Assembly (NCBI GenBank): GCA_020137815.1
Contig: CM035360.1
Location: forward strand, 2,384,077-2,448,076
Source: Hormiphora californensis
Lineage: Eukaryota; Ctenophora; Tentaculata; Cydippida; Pleurobrachiidae
Direction of reading: 5' to 3'
Length of the DNA stretch: 64,000 nucleotides
The position numbers were made by a program, and so were the translations under genes. This document shows, in pieces, positions 56,478 to 64,000 of the stretch. Positions within the stretch are counted from its first letter, which is position 1; each line of letters starts with the position of its first letter. Below the pieces are notes generated by a model. It saw only the letters and a program-made list of their open reading frames with translations, searched no databases and had not been told where the DNA came from.

Positions 56478-59400
56478 TCAGTTTTCAGTTTCTATCACAT
56501 GGGGAGCCTCGTCACCATCCTTCTGGACACTTCCCCTTGATCTCCCAACAACGGAGGTCACACTTCTCAGCGTCAATTGAGTCCCAGATCTAACCATCTG
56601 TAATGGCTTGCTGATCAAGCACTTCAAGATGAGTGGTTCGTAGAGAATCGGATTGATAACAGAGTTGATGGGTAGGATGATGATTGAGAAGTAGGGGTAC
56701 CATGGTGAGGCATCAATCACCTCACCCAAATGTAACATCGCTACAACACAGAGAGGCAGCCAGCAGCACATATCTGTAACAATGATTGCCGTGATTTTAG
56801 CTTGCAGTTTCACGTTGGTCCGGGATACAGCCTGAACGTTCCTGGAAGATCGAGCAGTTCGAGCTGCAATGATGAGATAACAAGCTGATATGATAACAAA
56901 ACATGCCAAGTTGATGGCTATGATGGAGGTTGAGTAGATCCATTGGGGGTCGTCCCTGGTTACCAGGTATTTGAAGATGCAGACCCCGTCGTTACCATAG
57001 AAACCAATAGTTTCCTGTGATACACCTGGAAAGAAAATAACTTCAGAGGTTGAATGTGGCACTATGTATTGATTTTAGAGAAAAAACAGCGCTAAAGACC
57101 TGTCTTATCTGGCATGTGCCTCGACCCTTTCTTTCTGTCTGACGCACGCAGGAACGGGTCTGGAGCATGCCGGATAGCTAAACACTTACCTCCTTCATCT
57201 TTGGTAAACATGTCCATTGCCAGGGACCGGATATTCTTCCAAGAGAAGCTGACCTGTGCACTGAGCAGGGACCTCCCATGAAAATACTTCCTGAATGCCG
57301 CGAAATGGGCAGTTTTATCTATAGGCCCCACAAACAGAGGCGATTGGTGGTAGTAAAGTCCGTTCACAAAGTAATCTTCGAAGAGCTCGAAAAGGGGAAT
57401 GCTAGCAACGATAAAACCGGAAACCACCGGTAGTAAGAGTATAACGGCTATCTTAGTTCCAGACTTCGTTGAACACCTTTCACTCTGGATAAGGTTTCGA
57501 AGGTTTGTAACTCGGATGATACTAAGCGTTGTCATTGCAAAAAGGGACAATTGAGTTCCACCAGTGCTTAGAACACCGAGAAGAGAACAGGTATCTGAAC
57601 TCAACCAGCTGTACTTCTCCCGGCAATAGTTCCCGTTTTGGTAGAATATGAAATCCTTCACGGAGATGCAGATAAGGTACATGCCAATCATCAGGTCTCC
57701 CAGGCTAACCAACAGAATTCCAGCCTTATTCGCAAATGCTTCGAATGTCCGGTGTTTTGGCAATGTCCACAAGCTATGACCCACTGTAAACAGATTCAGT
57801 CCTGTTGCTAGGAATCCGATAGTGAAACTGGTGAACCTTAGGTAGTTGTTAGCAAAGATGTTCTTGTTGAAGGAAGAACACTGCTCCTGACACTCATCCG
57901 AGAAATCCTCACACTCCACATCTCCATTGCACACTGAGCTGAGGGGGAGGAAGGTTGCTGTACTAGAGGTGCACCTGAAGGAGTTATTGCACGACTTCTC
58001 ATCGGTGCCATCCCCGCAGTCATCCCGCAGATTACAAACCTCACTGTAAAGAACGCAGTTACCATTATCACAGGGAAACAACCTGTTTTCATAGGATCCT
58101 GGCTGATTGGAAGTCTTTAGAACTGTCATCAGGGCAGCTGGGGTCGTGGCCGCTAGAGTGTAAACCTTTTGGTCGGGGTAATTGTGGCAGGACTGTGGGG
58201 GCACTGGTAAAAGGGGGCACATGGCATTGTTGCATTCCCCGTTACATGTTAGGTAAACGTAGTTCTCCCCGTAGAAATATGAGCAGTCTGAAACACTGCT
58301 CACCGGGATATTTACCACGGAACTCGTGAGGTTCAAATCGAATACCGATGGAGTAACTCCTGTGGTGTGCTCGATTTTCCGACAAGTTCCAAGCTGGTGT
58401 TCCATGTCGATTATTGGTCGATGGAAACAGTGGGATACCCAAAACTCGTCCTCTTGATTCCTTACCACATCTACAATGTCGTTGACTCCTTTCACAGCAT
58501 CGCACAGCTCGTTCTCAAAATAACAAGTATTTGTTCTATCGCACAGCTCTTCCATTCGAATGAAGCTGTCTTCAATTCCTGGGGTAGTCTCAAGGCATAT
58601 CATGACTTCCCTACAGACACTTAATCCCGGTTCAACATATCTTGTAAATGTTCCATTCCCACATTTCAGCCACTTCCCTTCCTCCTCATCCTCCCCGTTA
58701 AGACAGTCCACAACCCCATCCATAATCCAATTGAGAGGGAGCGGGAGTGGTCGCCTCATTGTGTAGTTCGAGCTGTACCGTCGCTCACAGGTAAACAGTG
58801 AAGTAACCTCCCAGGACTCATCTACAGCTGACTCACAATCTTCAATTCCATCGTTGATAATCCCCCGGTGGACGTTGGTACAAAGTTCCGAACTCAACTT
58901 CATACACTCCGTCTCAAAACCATCATCACAGAGATAGCTCTCATATTGGCAGACTCCCCAAAGAGAGATATTGGTTGGGTATCCATTGAGTGTGCAGCCA
59001 ACTATAACCACTCGTTCAGGGTCACTGCAATTCGTCTGATCCCGATATGCCGAGATGTAATAGTTGCAAATTCTTTCATCTGAAAAACACACATTGTTAG
59101 TAATTACAGCTTGTTGATTATTATTAGGCATATCCTTTATATTGTTTAGTCTATCGATTTGGTATTTATGGTTGACTAAAATTTAGTTCAGGAGCTTCGG
59201 TTCCGCACACAATCTTTCTTGTCGTTCTCGTATCTAAAACCGCACTACAACAATGACTTGATAAACACTTACAGTCGGAGTGTAAACCGTAACATCGCTG
59301 ACTCTGTTGGATTGTTGTTATGTAATTTCCACCTCTGAAAATAATGGTCATTATAGTTATTCAAAGCCTTACATTAGTAATCGACAATTAGCGTGCTAAT

Positions 59401-60934
59401 GATTAGAGGCAAACTAGTAAGGCGGTATTATACTGCAAATAATGATACTTACACACGACGAATACACTGGTCATTTCTCAATTCTTGTTCAATTTGATCC
59501 AAATCTGTCACCGTATTGTTGACCAGTTGAGTATCACATCCAACATGGTTTTCACCTTCATCACAAAATTGAAGGTAGACTACACAAATCTTGTAAGGAG
59601 GGTTGTGAAAGTCAGATATGTTTGTTTATTCAAACTTGATCTACTTACCGTACAATTACTTACCTTGCTCAGCTCTCTTTTGAGTTTGAAAAAAAAACAA
59701 GGAAAAACATTTCCTTTGAACACAAGTACAGTAGGGTGCATGGAGGTTCGGCTGCAGCAGTACAAGATAACTAAGTTTTTAATATTGAATTACTTGATAG
59801 GGAGAAACAAAGCGATATCCGTCAATACCACTATCATAGCAATTCAATCCGTATTGAACACCATTACAGTCTGATTCATCTTCACACATCGATACGTGAC
59901 ACACTCCATCACACTCCACTGTTTCGTGTTCCTCTATCAAGAGTTGACACGGTGTTCTATATTCAAACTCTGCAAAAGAGCGTTTGTAAATCCACAATAT
60001 TAGAACCACGTGTGACGTGTAGGGGCCCAGCAAATCGAATGGCACAAATTGGCGAAGTTTACTGTAAATCGAGAGAGTACACTGTACAAAAAAGCATTTA
60101 CCAGGTAATCCAAGATTGGCAGCGGTATCACCAGTATAACATGCATCGATATCACATACACCTCCGTTAAACTTCAAACTGTATGTGCCCCTCTCGATAC
60201 CACTGGCATGTCCACAAAGCTGGTAGAACCCTGTATCGTGCTTGCAAAGTGTGCTGAAGAATTGATAACAGTACCCTCCTGAAGATTTTGGGATGGTAAC
60301 AAATGAAAACAAAGTCCTGGATCGATTGAGCTCTCTCGTGTGATTCGACTACTCACATTGATTTTGGGATGGTACGAAGATAAATTAGGAGGGTATTGTA
60401 ATCGACGTTTCGGTTTACAGTTTACACCATTTTCAAGAAACACACATATACCCTACATACAGGAACCGACCGAATCAGGAAATACTGGTCCCTGATTGGC
60501 TGATAACCAGTCACGTGACCTAAATAACGAGTTCTGATTGGTTGTTTACTTGTTTCGGTCGATTCCTGCCTACAAGAGATCTGGTACCCACCTGAATTGC
60601 AGTACTTCTCATCTATTGCAAACGTTTCCTCTGTATAAGGACACTTATAGAGCGGGTACCAAGTTGAGTAACCAAAATACATTCCTCCCGCCCACACTTC
60701 CTCTTCTCCACATTTCACGTGGATATACCCGTTAATCTCCACAACCTCACACCCCTCCAGAGGTGGAGGAGGGGGTGTTGAGGGGGCCTCTGTGTAGACT
60801 CGTGTTGAGTTATCCGTTGTTGTAGATGAGGAGCCTGACCAATATCCTGAGGCAGGTACTGATCCTGTTCCCTTCCAGAGTGGTTCAATGTCCTCTGCTG
60901 GCTTCACACCAAGGATCAGGAGAAATATAATCAT
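56478..60934 (-). CDS. Large GPCR of the LGR/RXFP/GRL101 type with LDLa modules
   Basis: Rhodopsin-class receptor with a long Cys-rich ectodomain. Exons on the minus strand: 60934-60592, 60278-60102, 59969-59794, 59751-59664, 59579-59453, 59334-59273, 59079-57190, 57025-56478. Lengths sum to 3411 nt with all phases consistent, giving 1136 aa. The N-terminus MIIFLLILGVKPA is signal-like, followed by a Thr/Pro stalk. The ectodomain has many cysteines and two clear LDLa repeats (CDNGNCVLYSEVCNLRDDCG then DGTDEKSC; LSSVCNGDVECEDFSDEC). The seven helices begin FTSFTIGFLATGLNLFTVG. Helix 2 has SLGDLMIGMYLICISVKDF, as in LGR/relaxin receptors. Later come CSLLGVLSTGGTQLSLFAM, TDMCCWLPLCVVAMLH and LPINSVINPILYEPL (NPxxY). 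No leucine-rich repeats were seen, which resembles the snail GRL101 or LDLa-only receptors more than RXFP1/2. Ligand unknown. The first intron carries MITE copy 5. Confidence 0.9.
60460..60568. mobile_element. 109-bp hAT-type MITE, copy 5
   Basis: Same orientation as copy 4 on the plus strand. Flanks CCTACATA/CCTACAAG match at 6 of 8 positions. It sits 24 bp inside the first intron of the GPCR gene. Confidence 0.87.
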
Positions 60935-62040
60935 CCTGAACTATCTGTTGTTATAACCCTCCTTTACATCCTGTGCGGAGAGAGGATTGAACAAGGCAAG
61001 ACGATCTGTTGAGCAACAGCTAGAATGTCTAGGGAAAAGTGGTCTTACGGCATTACGAATACATTTTGCTCCTTATGAATGTGAATAAGGGGCATGATTG
61101 TACTAAATTAAACATCTTGGTTTTACAAAGGGGCATGATTTGGCAAAATAGGAATGGACGACAAAGGGCAGGGGTGTAAAAATGTTAGGGTTTCGAGTAA
61201 GGCTCATTTTTACACGTGGGTTCCTCTTTAAATGTTTAACACGTGGACCACATTTTAGAGGGTATTATAACCAGGATAGATAGGCACCAAGAAGGGATCT
61301 GGAAGGACTCTCTTGTGTAGACTTGTGGAGACCCTCAACAATGTATCATCTATGTTGTTATCCTGCCGGATCAGATGAGACTATAGAGTCACGTTCACAC
61401 AGGAACTAGAGTTCACAGGTTAGGATATAATCAGTCTTCCAGAACATGTGCATGCGACGATACAAAGCAAACAAAATACCGAACCAAACAAAGCAAGCTG
61501 GAGAATTCTAAAAGATTCTGAATGAAATAACAGCATGCTATTAATATATGCTGCAGCATATATCAAGAGAAACACATTTGCTCTCTGATTTTCTATCGCT
61601 CTCTCCCCCGCAGACCTCACTCGTGGTCACATTACTATCGCTAGGAGCTGCTCTCACACCCAACAACATCTACAGCTACTATTATTGATTATGTATAAAA
61701 CCTATCCTACCATTCCATTGGATCACACAGCATGCTATGAAATATTAACGGGGTCAACTGTTCCGACACGATAAAAGTATCATAACTGTTCCGACGCGAC
61801 ATCTTGGAGGGGACACGTGTCGACACATTGGGCATACTGTATTTACTATTCATGAGGGGCAGCAATAAGCACGTATCATATCATTATTATAAGTGGTTCA
61901 ATATTTATAGCGACCTGGATTAATATACCTGCCAGTAGAGAGACAGTTAAGCATGATAGATTAGACAGGCCAGCACAGATTAGATAGTATCTAATTTGTA
62001 CTGACATGTGAAGGCAATTACAGATGCTAATATAGGGCAT
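60935..62040. other. Intergenic upstream of the GPCR gene
   Basis: No gene recognised. A/T-rich with short direct repeats (GGGGCATGATT at about 61088 and 61131). Confidence 0.45.
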
Positions 62041-62515
62041 AATGCAAGAGGAACTTGTAACTCTCATGGGAGGGGGGGGGAGCAAGTCTAAACTGTGCGA
62101 TACTGAGAGAGGTGGGATACTGGGGAACAAGTCTAGATGTACGATACTGAGAGATAATGGTTGGGGGGAGCAAGTCTATAGAGATACTGAGAGATACTGG
62201 GATAATGGGGGGGGGGGGGCAAGTCTAGTTGTGCGGTACTGAGAGATACTGGGATAATGGGGGGGGCAAGTCTAGATGCGCGATACTGAGAGATACTGGG
62301 ATAATGGTTGGTGAGCAGGTCTAGAACTGTGCGATACTGAGAGATACTGAGAGATACTGCGATAATGGGGGGAGCAAGTCTAGAACTGTGCGATACTGAG
62401 AGATACTGAGGTAATGGTTGGGGAGCAGGTCTAGAACTGTGCGATACTGAGAAAGGTGGGATACTGGGGGGAGCAGGTATAGAACTGTGCGTTACTGAGA
62501 GATACTGAGATAATA
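62041..62515 (+). repeat. Irregular ~50-bp tandem array with G-runs
   Basis: About ten variant copies of GATACTGAGAGATACTGGGA, ATAATGG and a G-run followed by GCAAGTCTAGAACTGTGCG. Lengths vary, with G-tracts up to ten. Confidence 0.9.
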
Positions 62516-62744
62516 CCATTATCATATTGGATCAGTAGTTTGTTGAATTATCAACCCACATTGAAATACTCCCATTAATTATCTTAATTAGACTCTATTG
62601 TCTATCCTCCCCAGTCCCCAGTCGGCATTCATAAATAATAGATCTCGTTTTGGAGTTTTTAAAACTTTTAAAAAGGATAAAAACAACTATTATAGCTTAG
62701 GAAGATAGACTGAGAGACCATACTAACATTTCTAACAGATAAAA

Positions 62745-62817
62745 AGTTGGACCCCGATTTACCGGGATGCTCGGGGGAAAGTACAGTTGGACCCCGATTT
62801 ACTGGGATGCTCGGGGG
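62745..62817 (+). repeat. 40-bp direct repeat
   Basis: TTGGACCCCGATTTACCGGG followed by ATGCTCGGGGGAA occurs twice, 40 bp apart (about 62747 and 62787). Confidence 0.88.
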
Positions 62818-63011
62818 AATGGGTTTTGCTTGTTTGCTTGTTATGTGTAACCCTAAGTTGAGTCGATATAAAGAACCGATTTCTTTCTCGATTTACGAAG
62901 CAGGAAACTGCACAATTCGAACCAGTGGCACGACCTTCCGATGTAAACATAGAAAAACACCACTACACATTGTGTGCAATATAAACAGCACTCAATTGCT
63001 GTTTTGTCGTC

Positions 63012-63083
63012 TCCTCAATAGTATAGTGGTGAGTATTCCCGCCTGTCACGCGGGCGACCAGGGTTCGATTCCCTGTTGGGGAG
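63012..63083 (+). tRNA. trnD-GTC: tRNA-Asp (GTC)
   Basis: 72-nt cloverleaf. The acceptor TCCTCAA pairs with TTGGGGA plus discriminator G. The D-arm is AGTATAGTGGTGAGTAT, the anticodon stem CCCGC/GCGGG encloses CTGTCAC with anticodon GTC at 63045-63047, and the T-arm is CAGGGTTCGATTCCCTG. No intron. A CTTTTT Pol III terminator follows immediately. The sequence is nearly the standard animal tRNA-Asp. Confidence 0.97.
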
Positions 63084-63274
63084 CTTTTTGTGTCTTGTTA
63101 TTTTCTAATGTTTTTGGTTTTCTTTTTTGGGCGACTATCAGATCAGTAGTAATTGCATTGCTTACACAATTATTACACTCCTACACACACACTTTGCTGC
63201 CGGACTCACGAGATATATGTGAACAGGCATTCGGTATGAGTCATAATGCTGTTTAATTTACCGCTCTCTCTCTC

Positions 63275-63330
<56 letters not shown>

Positions 63331-64000
63331 TCTCTCTCCAATTGGCTAGCACATGTGTGTGGATATAATGTCCCGGTAATTAAGGGTGCGGTTCCACACA
63401 GATCATAATGCACTGTCAGAGCACTGTCCGGCAGAAGGTATTGGGTTGTTTTGTTCAAACCCGGGGGGGAGGTCAAAAAGGCAGTATTGGGGTTTGGTAC
63501 ATTTTTGGTTGGGACATTTTTGGTTTTGGGTGGTTATTCTTGACTCCGCATGTCCAAGACCTTGATAAAGGAAAGGGTTAGAACATAACAAAGTTTCTTG
63601 GAGAAGTAAAACTTTCGGTTCAGCCCCAAGTCCCAGCAGTATATTTCTGCTGACGTGTTTGAGAGGAGATAAGAAGGAGCTGAGGGATGGAGAAAAAATG
63701 GAGAGAGAAAACACATACATTCTACAAATCCTGAATTGAAGCTAGCTGCTAATTAGATGGCCTTTTTTGCAGCACAGAAGCGTCAAAAATGGATTGAGTG
63801 AAAATGTTACATTTTATCTCACATTAAAATTTTGCCTGGTCATGAGTTATATTTGGAAGAGATACGTTTTAAAAAGCATTGGAGCATTTAGGGACATGAT
63901 CATAAAGTCGGGACACTTTTACAATGTTTAAAAAAATGTGGATTTTGAGTTTTAAATTTGGTTTTTTCACCTGGCTGAGTAATCTGATCCACCAAAAATT
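63084..64000. other. Sequence after the tRNA to the window end
   Basis: Contains a (CT)n array at about 63263-63340; otherwise no gene recognised. Confidence 0.45.

Noticed and set aside
62925-62995. Minus-strand tRNA-like fold (GCACAAT/ATTGTGC ends and GGTTCGAATT)
   Set aside because: The T-stem and D-arm do not pair convincingly and no anticodon loop can be set; the B-box match alone is weak.

Overview
The window is nuclear DNA from an invertebrate animal. It has intron-rich protein genes with GT-AG splice sites, metazoan-specific families (complexin, CD36 scavenger receptors, a leucine-rich-repeat-receptor-type GPCR with LDLa modules, a PHD/TFIIS/SPOC chromatin protein), an APE-type LINE, hAT- and mariner-like DNA elements and very many long (CT)n/(GA)n arrays. 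The phylum cannot be fixed by eye. A CaaX-tailed complexin and the overall gene style fit an early-branching or cnidarian-grade animal, but that is a guess.

Layout: 253-923 (-) COX6B, three exons. 1147-3864 (-) exocyst subunit EXOC7/Exo70, five exons, ending only 223 bp before the COX6B start. About 4240-8950 (-) a near-complete LINE whose ORF2 lies in the -1 frame of ORF1 behind a canonical A AAA AAC heptamer. 8994-9494 (-) complexin, divergent from 10004-21113 (+) 5-oxoprolinase (about 23 exons, many introns carrying mobile elements). 21840-46255 (+) a DIDO1/PHF3-family gene (PHD, Cys-rich motif, TFIIS-like domain, SPOC) followed by a frame-broken, repeat-rich tail to 48914. Two intronless CD36-family genes (30548-32098 and 34119-35744) lie in the same orientation inside its 11-kb intron 6. 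49892-51775 (+) a tandem dual-specificity phosphatase gene cut by an 833-bp hAT-like element with a perfect 8-bp target duplication; its second domain is decayed. 53282-55942 (-) an unknown Pro/Glu-rich protein. 56478-60934 (-) an LDLa-containing GPCR (eight exons, 1136 aa). 63012-63083 (+) tRNA-Asp(GTC).

The genes do not form one pathway. The striking thing is genome architecture. (1) Short tandem duplications repeatedly copy an exon-intron junction, so that several genes have arrays of near-identical donors or acceptors, and most of the extra acceptors lead straight into a stop codon. (2) At least three groups of foldback/MITE elements have 8-bp target duplications, including a 109-bp family with five copies here. 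(3) One hAT-like insertion sits in a coding exon with splice-like sites that would remove it in frame (introner-like). (4) The LINE has a candidate programmed -1 frameshift. (5) Several start codons lie a few bases behind a 3' splice-acceptor-like AG, and EXOC7-COX6B is tightly spaced, as expected if mRNAs are trans-spliced. Exon boundaries are by-eye calls; where stated, summed exon lengths keep frame.
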